Of a stretch of 35,134 nucleotides of DNA, positions 1-8,075 are shown one piece after another. Location: positions 1 through 35,134 of the forward strand of contig NZ_MLYO01000074.1 in NCBI RefSeq assembly GCF_001866665.1, written 5' to 3'. Within the stretch, counting starts at the first letter, position 1. The number at the start of each line of letters is the position of its first letter. The stretch comes from Streptomyces monashensis. GTDB lineage: Bacteria > Actinomycetota > Actinomycetes > Streptomycetales > Streptomycetaceae. The notes beneath the pieces are model-generated. The model was not told the DNA's origin and made no database searches. It saw nothing but the letters and a program-made list of their open reading frames with translations. The translations under genes and the position numbers were made by a program.

Positions 1-32
1 GGAACCGCTTACTCAAGGATTAGGAACGCTGC

Positions 33-920
33 ATGCGCATCGGACTGCTGGGGACGGGCCCGTGGGCCCGGGCTGCCTACGCCCCCGCGCTCGCCAGACA
101 CACCGCCCTCAGGTTCGCGGGGGTGTGGGGGCGCCGGCCGGAGGCAGCCAGGGAACTGGCGGGTCGGTACGACGTCCCGGCGTACGACGACGTGGACGCG
201 CTGCTGGCCGACGTGGACGCGGTGGCGGTGGCCCTGCCGCCGTCCGTACAGGCCGAGTTGGCGGTACGGGCGGCGCGGGCGGGCCGTCATCTGCTGCTGG
301 ACAAGCCGCTCGCGGTGTCGGTCGCCGAGGGCCGGGCCGTCGTGGCGGCGGCGGAGCGGGCCGGGGTGGCGTCCGTGGTGTTCTTCACCGCGCGCTTCCA
401 GAAGGAGCCGGAGGCCTGGATCGAGGAGCAGGCGGCCGTGGCGGGCTGGTTCACGGCGCGGGCGCAGTGGCTGGGGGCGGTGTTCACGTCCGACAGCCCG
501 TTCGCGGCGTCACCGTGGCGACGCGAGAAGGGAGCTCTCTGGGACGTGGGCCCACACGCGCTGTCCGTCCTGCTCCCCGTGCTCGGCGATGTACGGCAGG
601 TGCCGGCGGCGGCACACGGTCCGGCGGACACCGTGCACCTGGTCCTCGACCATGCCACCGGCGCCTCCAGCACCGTGACCCTGAGCCTGACGGCGCCACC
701 GGCGGCGGCCGGGGCCGACGTGGAACTGCGGGGCGAGGCGGGCACGGCCCAGCTGCCCGGCAGCTCGGAGGGCGCGGTCCCCGCCCTCGCGCGGGCCGCC
801 GACGCCCTCCTGACCGCCGTCCGCACCGGCCGCCCCCACGCCTGCGACGCGTCCTTCGGCCTCCGCGTCACCGAGATCCTCTCGGCCGCGCAGGCCCGCC
901 TGTCCGACAGCGGGGAGTAG
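33..920 (+). CDS. Gfo/Idh/MocA-family NAD(P)-dependent oxidoreductase
   Basis: A 295-residue dehydrogenase of the Gfo/Idh/MocA family, which oxidises or reduces sugars, inositols and related polyols in the cytoplasm. The N-terminus (residues 1-30) is a Rossmann fold with the dinucleotide loop GTGPWA at 7-12. The family's EKP motif appears as D90-K91-P92, a conservative Glu-to-Asp change. The C-terminal half holds the WDVGPHALSVL segment, which carries the family's conserved histidine. The length is slightly short for the family (about 330-360), mainly in the C-terminal beta-sheet domain. The ATG at 33 follows a weak AAGGA about ten bases upstream. The substrate cannot be told. The gene stands alone; what lies upstream is outside the window. 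Confidence 0.88.
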   Translation: MRIGLLGTGPWARAAYAPALARHTALRFAGVWGRRPEAARELAGRYDVPAYDDVDALLADVDAVAVALPPSVQAELAVRAARAGRHLLLDKPLAVSVAEGRAVVAAAERAGVASVVFFTARFQKEPEAWIEEQAAVAGWFTARAQWLGAVFTSDSPFAASPWRREKGALWDVGPHALSVLLPVLGDVRQVPAAAHGPADTVHLVLDHATGASSTVTLSLTAPPAAAGADVELRGEAGTAQLPGSSEGAVPALARAADALLTAVRTGRPHACDASFGLRVTEILSAAQARLSDSGE

Positions 921-934
921 CCCCCGAGGGGGCT
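919..934 (+). terminator. Short GC hairpin after the oxidoreductase gene
   Basis: AGCCCCC-GA-GGGGGCT begins inside the stop codon of the preceding gene. The seven-pair stem with a two-base loop (probably opening to four) and no T-tract fits the U-poor terminators usual in Streptomyces. Confidence 0.5.
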
Positions 935-983
935 CCGCGCCCGGCGGGAGGCCCCGGCTGGGGGTGCGGCGTAGCTTGGGGAT

Positions 984-2132
984 GTGGGATCGGTGCGCGA
1001 CCGGATGTCGCGCGGGGACCGGGAGAGACGCGGCTGGTTGCGTGGGGCGCCGCCGCCGTGGTGGGTGAGGGTGCTGCCCGTCGCGCTGCTCGTGGCGGTC
1101 AGCGCGGCGACACTGGTCACCCCGCACGCCCGCGACCTCGGCTTTCTGCTCGGTGCCATTCCGCCGCTGTCCGTCCTGTCGTACGGCCCGCTGGCCACCG
1201 GCGTGCTCGGCGTCGGCGTGGTCGTGGCGCTGAACGTCCCGGCCACGCATCTGAACCGGCCGGGCAACACCGATCTGCTCACCATCGTGTTCGTGGCCGC
1301 GCTGAGCGTGTTCGTGTCGTACGTGCGCAGTCACCGCGACGCCCAGCTGGACGAGGAGCGGGAGATCGGCGAGGCGGTGCAGCGCGCCGTGATGCCGCCG
1401 CTGCCGACGCGGGTCGGGCGCGTCGGGTGCACGGGCTTCTACCAGGCCGCGCAGAACGGGACTCTGGTGGGCGGCGACTTCTTCGACGTGCGCGACGGGC
1501 CGTACGGGGTGCGCGCGGTGATGGGGGACGTACGGGGGCACGGACTGGCGGCCGTCGCGACCGTGGTGTCGCTGCTCGGCGCCTTCCGGGAGGCGGTGCT
1601 GGACCAGCCGGACCTGGAGTCCGTGGCGGCGCGGATGGACCGCAGGCTGGCGGTGGACGCGGCCGGCGTGCCGAACGGGGAGTTGTTCGCCACCGGGGTG
1701 CTGATGGAGTTCCCCGCCGACGGGCGCGCGGTGCACGTGGTGGCCTGCGGTCATCCGGCGCCCGTGCTGCTGGACGGGGAGCGCGCCCTGGAGGTGACCG
1801 TCGCGCCGGGGCCGCCGCTGGGGCTGGCGCTGGTCGGCGTCGAGCCGCCGAAGGAGGTCACCGTGGCGCTCGGCCCGGGCGACCGGCTGTTCCTGGCCTC
1901 CGACGGGGTGTGGGAGGCGCGGGCACGGGACGGGGGTGGCGCCTTCTATCCGCTGCCGGCCCGGCTGGCCGCCCTGTCCGGCTCGGCCTCCGCCGAGCTG
2001 CCCGGACTGGTCTGGCAGGACCTCGCCCGGCTGGGCTACGAGGTCCGCGACGACGTCACCATGCTGGTGCTGGCCCCCGACCCGCCACCGGGTCGGACCG
2101 CTCCCCGCGGGGGTGCGTCCCCGAAAGGGTGA
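984..2132 (+). CDS. Membrane-anchored SpoIIE-type PP2C serine phosphatase
   Basis: A 382-residue membrane protein with about three hydrophobic segments (roughly 28-46, 52-88, 98-115), then a cytoplasmic SpoIIE/PP2C phosphatase domain. The metal-binding motifs are all present: GGDFFD at 163-168, MGDVRGHG at 180-187, SDGVW at 306-310 and DDV at 356-358. Proteins of this build dephosphorylate STAS anti-anti-sigma factors and so release sigma-B-like factors. No STAS or anti-sigma gene is adjacent, so the partner is unknown. The start is GTG 984 by ORF extent; ATG 1005 (Met8) is an equally good alternative because no clear ribosome-binding site separates them. No sensor domain other than the membrane part is seen. 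Confidence 0.9.
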   Translation: MGSVRDRMSRGDRERRGWLRGAPPPWWVRVLPVALLVAVSAATLVTPHARDLGFLLGAIPPLSVLSYGPLATGVLGVGVVVALNVPATHLNRPGNTDLLTIVFVAALSVFVSYVRSHRDAQLDEEREIGEAVQRAVMPPLPTRVGRVGCTGFYQAAQNGTLVGGDFFDVRDGPYGVRAVMGDVRGHGLAAVATVVSLLGAFREAVLDQPDLESVAARMDRRLAVDAAGVPNGELFATGVLMEFPADGRAVHVVACGHPAPVLLDGERALEVTVAPGPPLGLALVGVEPPKEVTVALGPGDRLFLASDGVWEARARDGGGAFYPLPARLAALSGSASAELPGLVWQDLARLGYEVRDDVTMLVLAPDPPPGRTAPRGGASPKG

Positions 2133-2226
2133 CACGCCTCTTCGCCTCGATCCCCAACTGACGAACCGCTGGCCGGAGTTCGAACGAACCAGCTCAAACG
2201 CCATGCCGCGCCACCCCTTCCGCCAG

Positions 2227-2240
2227 GTAGAAATATCTAC
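2227..2240. promoter_or_regulatory. GTAGA-AATA-TCTAC inverted repeat, possible operator
   Basis: A perfect 5-bp inverted repeat around AATA lies in an unusually AT-rich patch (2227-2260), about 107 bp upstream of the gene starting at 2347. The patch continues into GCATGCATATGC. Its position in the 214-bp gap fits a promoter or operator for that gene. No known regulator consensus is recognised. Confidence 0.3.
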
Positions 2241-2346
2241 GAGCATGCATATGCCGGGTTGCGGTGCGGGCGCACGACGTACGGCGTACCCGGCCATGGC
2301 CGTCCCCTGCACCGAGGCAGGCGGGCGAGGACACCCGGAGCAGTGC

Positions 2347-2814
2347 ATGACGAACACGATGTGGACGCGGGGCGTGGAGTGGCTGGCCGCTGCGGCGGCG
2401 GACCCCCGCTCCTGCAAACGGGAGTGGGATCACGGGGAGGGCATCGCACTGCTGGAGGTCGGCCGCTTCTGGGACGTGCTGAGCGTTCCCGACCAGCTCG
2501 GCCTGCTCGCCCTGGACCTGCTGTGGCGGCCCGGGGCGGCCGCGCCGGGCCCGACGCTGGTCGACACGGCGGCGGGGCGGGTGGGGTTCTTCCTGCCGCC
2601 GGACCCGTCCGGGGGCTGGGTGGGCGCGGGACTGCGGTACGCGACCAAGGGGGCCTGGGTCGCCGTACCGCCGCCGTACCGGCCCGCGCGCTTCCTGGAG
2701 TGGCTCGTCCCGCCCGACGGCACCGGCACGCTGCACGCGCCCGGTGCCCTCGAAGAGGCGCTGCGGCAGGCCAACGGCACACTCGCCGTACTCGCTCCGC
2801 TGGGCGAGCGGTGA
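2347..2814 (+). CDS. Conserved Streptomyces protein, distantly like prim-pol N-terminal domain
   Basis: A 155-residue cytoplasmic protein with no signal peptide or membrane segment. Its pattern (GVEWLAAAAADP near the start, then WDVLSVP, VGFFLPP, WVAVPPP and WLVPPDGTGTL) resembles small Streptomyces proteins that are sometimes annotated as bifunctional DNA primase/polymerase-like. I see no prim-pol catalytic acidic triad, so a polymerase role is not supported. The ATG at 2347 was chosen because the upstream reading frame loses the protein-like pattern and overlaps the phosphatase gene. The gene ends 4 bp before the convergent small gene on the other strand. In my recollection of Streptomyces genomes the two families tend to be neighbours. 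Confidence 0.65.
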   Translation: MTNTMWTRGVEWLAAAAADPRSCKREWDHGEGIALLEVGRFWDVLSVPDQLGLLALDLLWRPGAAAPGPTLVDTAAGRVGFFLPPDPSGGWVGAGLRYATKGAWVAVPPPYRPARFLEWLVPPDGTGTLHAPGALEEALRQANGTLAVLAPLGER

Positions 2815-2818
2815 CCGG

Positions 2819-3178
2819 TCAGGTCCGCTCGGCCGCGGGCCGCGCCCGCGGGGCGAATCCGCGCACGACGGCGAACAGCACGTCCGGTTCCGCGGGCACG
2901 GCCCGCCCGTGCGCCCGCCACTCGACGACGAGCCGGGCGTAGATCGGCTCCCGGGCCCGGTCCGGCTGCTCGGACCGGTCCGTCCGGCGCGTCGGTTCCA
3001 GCCGGTCCACCCGGCGCAGCTGCTCCAGCCGGTCCATCCGGTCCAGGCGGTACGCCGGGTTCAAGCGGTCCGAGCCGTCCAAGCGGTCCATGCCGGGGCA
3101 ACGCGCCGGAGCCGCCGTCGGTACGCCCGGCCGCCGCGGCTCACCGGGTCGGGTGAGCTCGTCGCTCGAACGAGGCAC
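2819..3178 (-). CDS. Small conserved protein with Asp-Arg-Leu repeat expansion
   Basis: A 119-residue protein of unknown function. Its conserved part is the C-terminal 45 residues, with REPIYARLVVEWRAHGR and then VPAEPD, a pattern seen in short Streptomyces proteins of 60-80 residues. The first 30 residues are Pro/Arg-rich and lack a clear pattern. Residues 31-75 are a run of DRL/DRM units that looks like a lineage-specific expansion with high helix and charge content. The start is GTG 3178; the ATG at 3091 (Met30), directly before the repeats, is a real alternative and would give 90 residues. The gene is convergent with, and only 4 bp from, the prim-pol-like gene. Confidence 0.6.
   Translation of the reverse strand: MPRSSDELTRPGEPRRPGVPTAAPARCPGMDRLDGSDRLNPAYRLDRMDRLEQLRRVDRLEPTRRTDRSEQPDRAREPIYARLVVEWRAHGRAVPAEPDVLFAVVRGFAPRARPAAERT
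2954..3091 (-). repeat. Degenerate tandem DRL-coding repeat
   Basis: Inside the small gene the word CGGTCC (plus strand) recurs at short, often 9-base, intervals. On the minus strand this encodes units such as DRLDGS, DRLNPAY, RLDRM, DRLEQLRRV, DRLEPTRRT and DRSEQPDR. It looks like slippage or duplication of a short G+C-rich unit kept in frame. Confidence 0.6.
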
Positions 3179-3317
3179 CGTACCCGTCGTACAAGCATCC
3201 CGTCGGCACCCGTCCGGCCCAACGGGCGGTGCGGGGCGGGCTCTCCTATGCTGGGGAGGTCCGGGCCAGGCCTCCCGCTCACCGCACGTTCCGCTCTCAC
3301 GTGCTTGGAGTCAGCCC

Positions 3318-4568
3318 ATGTCGCAATCGTCCGCACGCCTGCTGAGGGGAGCGGCGGTCGCCGTCACGGTGGGGACGCTGATCGCACCACTCACCGCGGG
3401 CCCCGTACAGGCGGCACCGGCCGCCGTTCCCGCCGCCCTCGCCACCGGCTCGCCCAGCCCCACGCCCTCGGGACCGGAGGTCCGTGACCTCACACCCGAC
3501 GTCGCCCGCCGGCTCGACACCGCCGTGCAGCAGGCGATGCACACGGCGGACATCCCCGGCGCGACCGTCGGCATCTGGACGCCGGGGCAGTCGAGTTACA
3601 TCCGCTCGTTCGGGGTCGCCGACCGCAGCACGGGCCGGAAGATGACCCCGAACCTGTTCATGCGCATCGGCAGCGAGACCAAGACGTTCACCGTGTCGGC
3701 ACTGCTTCAGCTCGTGGACCAGAAGAAGGTCGGTCTGGACGACCCGATCGGCACGTACGTCGACGGCGTCCCGGGCGGCGACAAGATCACGCTGCGTCAG
3801 CTCGCGGGGATGCGCAGCGGACTGTACAACTACTCCGAGGACCGGGACTTCGTCAGGGCCCTGACCTCGAACCCGCAACAGTCCTTCACACCCCGGCAGT
3901 TGCTCGGCTACTCCTTCAAGCACCGGGCGCTGTTCCAGCCCGGGCAGAAGTTCTCGTACTCCAACACCAATCTGATCCTGCTCGGTCTGGTGGTGGAGAA
4001 GGCGAGCGGGCAGCGCCTCGGGGACTACATCAGGCAGCACGTCACCGACCCGGCCGGCATGAAGGACACGGTCTTCCCGACCGGCAACGAGCTCCCGCGC
4101 CCGCACGCGCAGGGCTACACGAAGCAGACGGCGAACGGCAAGGTCGCCGACGCGACCAACTGGAACCCGTCCTGGGGCTGGGCGGCCGGCGCGATGATCT
4201 CCAAGCTCGAGAACCTGCGCGTCTGGGCGCCGACGGTCGCCACCGGCGAGTTCCCCGACGGCCGGCGGATGATCAGTGCCGCCACCCAGGAGCAGCGGCT
4301 GAACACCCCGCAGACCGATTCCGTCAAGGGCGCCGGCTACGGCCTCGGCATCTTCGACGTACAGGGCTGGATCGGCCACAACGGCTCCCTGCCGGGCTAC
4401 GAGTCCCTGACGGTCTATCTGCCGTCGACACGGACGACACTCGTCGTGCTCCTCAACACCGACACCGCGTACCAGGGGCAGGAGCCCAGCACGGTGGTGG
4501 GCAAGGCGATCACGACGATCATCTCCCCCGCGCACGTCTACAACCTGCCGCGCACACCCACCGGTTGA
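3318..4568 (+). CDS. Secreted serine hydrolase (beta-lactamase / D-Ala-D-Ala carboxypeptidase family)
   Basis: A 416-residue exported penicillin-binding-type hydrolase. Residues 1-33 are a Sec signal peptide (charged start, hydrophobic VAVTVGTLIAPLTAG, AxA-like QAAPA). The class C/esterase-type catalytic motifs are all present: S119-E-T-K122 (SxxK), Y214-S-N216 (YxN) and H354-N-G356 (HxG). It probably acts outside the membrane as a D-alanyl-D-alanine carboxypeptidase, esterase or beta-lactamase; the motifs do not tell these apart. The ATG at 3318 has GGAG at 3307-3310, seven bases upstream, and longer reading frames lack a signal peptide. A TATGCT -10-like word near 3246 may be the promoter. 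The gene converges on the regulator at 4692. Confidence 0.9.
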   Translation: MSQSSARLLRGAAVAVTVGTLIAPLTAGPVQAAPAAVPAALATGSPSPTPSGPEVRDLTPDVARRLDTAVQQAMHTADIPGATVGIWTPGQSSYIRSFGVADRSTGRKMTPNLFMRIGSETKTFTVSALLQLVDQKKVGLDDPIGTYVDGVPGGDKITLRQLAGMRSGLYNYSEDRDFVRALTSNPQQSFTPRQLLGYSFKHRALFQPGQKFSYSNTNLILLGLVVEKASGQRLGDYIRQHVTDPAGMKDTVFPTGNELPRPHAQGYTKQTANGKVADATNWNPSWGWAAGAMISKLENLRVWAPTVATGEFPDGRRMISAATQEQRLNTPQTDSVKGAGYGLGIFDVQGWIGHNGSLPGYESLTVYLPSTRTTLVVLLNTDTAYQGQEPSTVVGKAITTIISPAHVYNLPRTPTG

Positions 4569-4580
4569 GCGGACGAGGCC

Positions 4581-4620
4581 GCGGGGCTCCGACCGGTCCC
4601 CCGTTCCGGTCGCGCCCCGC
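4581..4620 (+). terminator. Hairpin terminator after serine hydrolase
   Basis: GCGGGGC...CGACCGG pairs with CCGGTCG...GCCCCGC around a 9-base loop. The two 7-pair blocks are separated by a small bulge. It starts 12 bases after the stop codon. Confidence 0.65.
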
Positions 4621-4666
4621 GCAACACTGAACCTAGGTACGAGAGGCGGTCCGGGGTAGTGCACCG

Positions 4667-4691
4667 GTGCCCGGCGGGGCCCGCCCGGCAC
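4667..4691 (-). terminator. Hairpin terminator after the PucR-like regulator
   Basis: A GTGCCCGGCGGG arm pairs with CCCGCCCGGCAC with one mismatch and almost no loop. It abuts the stop codon of the minus-strand regulator, so each convergent gene has its own hairpin in this 123-bp gap. Confidence 0.5.
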
Positions 4692-6233
4692 TCACCCGTG
4701 CACAGGTGAGTCCGGTTGGTCCCGGTTCGTCACGCCGAGTTCGGGGACGGGCAGTTCACCGACGACGAGGTGGGCGAGGACGGTCTCGTACAGATCGGTG
4801 CCGCCGGCCGTCAACCGGCGCTCCAGGACCGGCTCGGCGGAGCGGACGTGCTCGCGTACGGTCTGGGCGTGGACGCCGAGCGAGCAGGCCGCGCGTTCGG
4901 CGTGCGCGTCCGCGGCGATCCAGGCGCGCAGGGTGCCGCGCAGGTCCCGGCCGTCCGCGTCGAGCCGGCCGAGGAGGCCCTCGGCCCAGGCGCGCAGTGC
5001 CCGCGTGCCGAACAGGTCCGTGAGCCCGTCCCGGTCCGCCGGGCGGGCCGCGGGGCCGCCGGGGTCGTACGGGCCGTGCGCCGCCTCGGTGTTGAGCGCG
5101 ACGTGCGCGACGGCGCGGACGGCCAGCCGGGAGAAGTCGGCGCCGAGCAGCCCGGCGACCCGGTCCATCCGGGCGCGGACGGTGTTCCGGCTGACGCCGA
5201 GCACCTTGGCCGCGCTGACGGCGGTGAACTCCAGGCCCAGCCCGGTGGTGGCGAGGAGTTCGGCGCGCACGTGGTGCGGCAGCGCGTCCAGCGGGCGGAG
5301 CACCGCACCGGCCCAGGCGCGCAGTCCGGCCGGGTCCATGAGCTGGGCGGGGCGGGTGCGGGCGGCGTAGACCGCGGACCGTTCGGGCCGGAAGTGGGCG
5401 ACGGCGAGGGCGGTGACGGCCTGGCCGTAGGCGGTGGCGGTGAGCGCGAGGCGCTGGCGGGGGCTGCCGCCGAGGAAGGTGCCGGGGCGGCCGGTGACGA
5501 GGGACCGCAGCCGCTCCCCGACCTCGGTCGACGGGCCGACGACGATGACGTGTCCGTCCATCGCGGGGCAGCGCACGACGAGCGCCCGGCCCGCGGTGGC
5601 GTCGGCGCAGGCCTCGGCGAGCCGGTCCCGTTCGGCGGCGGTGGTCTCGACGACGTAGACGCGGGCGGTGTCCTCCTCCAGCAGTCCGGGCCAGAGCCCG
5701 GCGGCGACGCGGCGGGCGGAGACGGTGTCCTCCACCATCAGCAGTTGCAGGATCGCCAGCCGCAGGTCGGCCGTGGCCCGCCGCAGCCGCCGCCCCGAGT
5801 CCACCAACTCCCGCTCCCTGAGCAGCAGTTCCAGCACTGCGGACGTGTGGTTGAGGATCTCCGCGGTGTGCCGGTCGAAGGGCGCCGGGCGGGCCAGCGC
5901 CAGCACCGCGCCCGCCGCCGGGCCGGGTCCGGGATGCCGTATCCCGACCAGGCGAACGTGTCGTACGCCGTCCTCCAGGGCCGCGGCGGCGACCCGGCCG
6001 GCACAGACGTCGGCGACCACGGTGGTGTCGAGCGGCAGGCGCTCACCGGCGAGCAGGCGGCCGTGGGCGTCCAGGAGGCACACGATCGCCCCGGTGCTGC
6101 GGGCGAGCCAGGCGACGAGGCGGCCGAGATCGCGGCCGGCGGGCCGCAGGTGGTCCAGCAACTGCTGCGCCCAGGCGCCGTCGCCGCCGTACGGCCGCGC
6201 TGGCGGGGCACTCTCGTCCGATGGGCCGGCCAC
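4692..6233 (-). CDS. PucR/CdaR-like transcriptional regulator with two C-terminal HTH motifs
   Basis: A 513-residue cytoplasmic regulator. Residues about 40-140 look like a GAF-type sensor fold (GAIVCLLDAHGRLLAGE through VLALARPAPFDRHTAEILN). A middle region follows, like the diguanylate-cyclase-derived linker of CdaR proteins. There are two PucR-type helix-turn-helix segments: AAKVLGVSRNTVRARMDRV near 341-359 and ACSLGVHAQTVREHVRSAE near 449-467. Two HTH copies in one chain is unusual for plain PucR proteins, which carry one. The start is GTG 6233 with a GGAGG-type site upstream. It is divergent from the YciO-like gene across a 316-bp gap; its target is unknown. Confidence 0.82.
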   Translation of the reverse strand: MAGPSDESAPPARPYGGDGAWAQQLLDHLRPAGRDLGRLVAWLARSTGAIVCLLDAHGRLLAGERLPLDTTVVADVCAGRVAAAALEDGVRHVRLVGIRHPGPGPAAGAVLALARPAPFDRHTAEILNHTSAVLELLLRERELVDSGRRLRRATADLRLAILQLLMVEDTVSARRVAAGLWPGLLEEDTARVYVVETTAAERDRLAEACADATAGRALVVRCPAMDGHVIVVGPSTEVGERLRSLVTGRPGTFLGGSPRQRLALTATAYGQAVTALAVAHFRPERSAVYAARTRPAQLMDPAGLRAWAGAVLRPLDALPHHVRAELLATTGLGLEFTAVSAAKVLGVSRNTVRARMDRVAGLLGADFSRLAVRAVAHVALNTEAAHGPYDPGGPAARPADRDGLTDLFGTRALRAWAEGLLGRLDADGRDLRGTLRAWIAADAHAERAACSLGVHAQTVREHVRSAEPVLERRLTAGGTDLYETVLAHLVVGELPVPELGVTNRDQPDSPVHG

Positions 6234-6549
6234 GTCCTTCCACCCCTCCTCGTCTCCGCGCTGACCTGCGCATACGCATCCGGCACGTTACCCGAAGGGG
6301 CCCGCTCGCGTCCCCTGCCGACGGGCACCGCGGACATGACTCCGCCGACGGCCCGGGGGGTGGGCCGTCGGCGGAGTCGCGGCGCCCGGGGCCGGGGGGG
6401 GGTGGCCCTGAGCGTCTCAGAGAGCGGATGCCCCGGAATCCGGGACGTACGCGCGTAACCTCGGGAGACTTTCGAGGCGGGGGGTGCACGGATCTCCCCC
6501 GGACCCGGCCGGTGCGCGCGGGACGCATGGGGCGGCATAAGCTCGACGG
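6234..6549. other. Divergent intergenic region, 316 bp, no gene
   Basis: This gap must hold the promoters of the PucR-like gene (minus) and the YciO-like gene (plus). It contains a very strong hairpin at 6338-6378, a G-run of nine near 6394-6402, and the short palindrome CCCGGA-A-TCCGGG near 6432-6444. A CATAAG word about ten bases before GTG 6550 suggests that the YciO-like mRNA is leaderless. No reading frame with actinobacterial codon pattern is convincing here. Confidence 0.5.
6338..6378. terminator. 17-bp perfect hairpin in a divergent gap
   Basis: GACTCCGCCGACGGCCC pairs perfectly with its complement around the 7-base loop GGGGGGT. This has the form of a strong terminator, yet no gene ends near it: the flanking genes both point away. 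It may be a relic terminator of a deleted gene, a bidirectional insulator, or the end of a small RNA. Confidence 0.55.
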
Positions 6550-7170
6550 GTGGCGAAGTACTTCGACGTGCACCCCGACAACCCGCAGCCGCGCAGCATC
6601 GCCCAGATCGCGGACGCGGTTCGTTCCGACGCGCTCATCGCATACCCGACCGACTCCTGTTACGCGCTGGGCTGCCGGCTGGGCAGCAAGGACGGCATGG
6701 ACCGCATCCGCGCCATCCGCCATCTGGACGACCGGCACCACTTCACCCTGATGTGCCGGGACTTCGCGCAGCTCGGCCAGTTCGTACGGGTGGACAACGA
6801 CGTCTTCCGGGCCGTGAAGGCGTCCACCCCCGGCAGCTACACCTTCATCCTCCCGGCCACCCGCGAGGTGCCGCGCAAGCTGATGCACCCGAAGAAGAAG
6901 ACAGTGGGTGTGCGCATCCCCGACCACGTGGTCACCCAGGCGCTGCTGGCGGAGCTGGGCGAGCCGCTGCTGTCCAGCACGCTGCTGCTGCCGGACGAGG
7001 AGGAGCCGCCGACCCAGGGCTGGGAGATCAAGGACCGGCTCGACCACGTGGTGGACGCGGTGGTGGACTCCGGCGAGTGCGGCACCGAGCCGACGACGGT
7101 CGTGGACTTCTCCGGCGGCGAGGCGGAGATCGTCCGGCGGGGCGCCGGGGACACCGGCCGCTTCGAGTGA
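6550..7170 (+). CDS. YciO-like Sua5/YrdC-family protein
   Basis: A 206-residue protein of the Sua5/YrdC/YciO fold. Sua5 and TsaC make threonylcarbamoyl-AMP for the t6A modification of tRNAs that read ANN codons. Visible here are YPTDSCYALGC (about 32-42, matching the YPTDTxYGLG signature), TPGSYTFIL and VGVRIPDH. The ATP-binding SxN motif of Sua5 appears as LSSTLLL without the Asn. With the length and basic PKKK loop this points to the YciO branch, whose cellular role is uncertain. GTG 6550 has no Shine-Dalgarno sequence, consistent with a leaderless transcript from the CATAAG just upstream. Confidence 0.85.
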   Translation: MAKYFDVHPDNPQPRSIAQIADAVRSDALIAYPTDSCYALGCRLGSKDGMDRIRAIRHLDDRHHFTLMCRDFAQLGQFVRVDNDVFRAVKASTPGSYTFILPATREVPRKLMHPKKKTVGVRIPDHVVTQALLAELGEPLLSSTLLLPDEEEPPTQGWEIKDRLDHVVDAVVDSGECGTEPTTVVDFSGGEAEIVRRGAGDTGRFE

Positions 7171-7293
7171 CCGGGGCGGCCGCACGGCACACCCGGCGCG
7201 GCACCGCCGATCTTGCGTGGCAGCATGGGCCGTAGCCGGCGCCGGGGGGCGGCCGCCGCCCGGCGCCCCATTCCCCAGGGAGGCTTGCTCACC

Positions 7294-8049
7294 ATGACCG
7301 ATCTCCGGCGAACCGACCTCGACATCCCGACCGAGGACGGCGTCGCTGACGCCTACCTCGTGCGCCCCGCGGACGGGGAGCCCCGCCCGGGTGTGCTGCT
7401 CTACCAGGACGCCTACGGCTTGCGCCCGCACCTGAAGAAGATGGCCGACCGGCTGGCCGCCGCCGGCTACACGGTGCTGGTGCCCAACGTGACCTACCGC
7501 GTCGGCCGGGCGCCGGTCGTCGAACTGCCCGACTTCAAGGACCTGTCCGCCGATCCGACCATCTGGGAGAAGCTCGGCCCGATCGTGTCCGCCCTGAACC
7601 CGGGGATGATCGAGCGGGACTCCGCCGCCTATCTGCGCTGGATGGCCGACAGCCCGCTGGTCACCGACGGGCCGGTCGGCATCACCGGCTACTGCATGGG
7701 CGCCCGGCTCGCCCTGTGGACGGCCGCGGCGCATCCGGACCGGGTGGCGGCCGCGGCCGGGTTCCACGGTGGGGCACTCGCCACCGACGACCCGGCCAGC
7801 CCGCACCTGGGCGCCGGGCGCATCACGGCGGAGCTGTACCTCGGGCACGCCGACAACGACCCCTCGCTGCCGCCGGAGCAGATCGAGCGCCTCGAGAAGG
7901 CCCTGACCGAGGCCGGGGTCCGGCACACCTGCGAGGTCTACCCGGGCGCCCGGCACGGCTACACGCAGGAGGACACCAGCGCGTACGACGAGGAGGCCTA
8001 CGAGCGGCACTGGACGGCCCTGCTCGGTCTGCTGGAGCGCACCTTCTGA
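7294..8049 (+). CDS. Dienelactone hydrolase family protein
   Basis: A 251-residue alpha/beta-hydrolase of the dienelactone hydrolase family, which uses a Cys-Asp-His triad. The nucleophile elbow is GYCMGA with C134, the acid is probably D187 in HADND, and the base is H221 in ARHGY. Conserved text such as PGVLLYQDAYGLRPHL near 32-47 marks the family. The natural substrate is unknown, since dienelactone itself requires a chlorocatechol pathway that is not present nearby. ATG 7294 follows AGGGAGG at 7277-7283; the upstream reading frame is Arg/Gly-rich noise. It stands alone between the YciO-like gene and a strong terminator. Confidence 0.9.
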   Translation: MTDLRRTDLDIPTEDGVADAYLVRPADGEPRPGVLLYQDAYGLRPHLKKMADRLAAAGYTVLVPNVTYRVGRAPVVELPDFKDLSADPTIWEKLGPIVSALNPGMIERDSAAYLRWMADSPLVTDGPVGITGYCMGARLALWTAAAHPDRVAAAAGFHGGALATDDPASPHLGAGRITAELYLGHADNDPSLPPEQIERLEKALTEAGVRHTCEVYPGARHGYTQEDTSAYDEEAYERHWTALLGLLERTF

Positions 8050-8075
8050 CACCGGCTCACCCACCGGACACCGAC

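Noticed and set aside
62..2161. A 699-residue open frame over the oxidoreductase and phosphatase genes
   Set aside because: Gly/Arg/Ala-rich, no motifs, and it overlaps two well-supported genes in another frame; a usual shadow of high-GC coding.
510..2417. A 635-residue minus-strand frame and other long antisense frames (for example 6043-8202, 3297-4691)
   Set aside because: His/Arg/Gly-rich composition and no recognisable family; explained by the GC bias of the sense genes.
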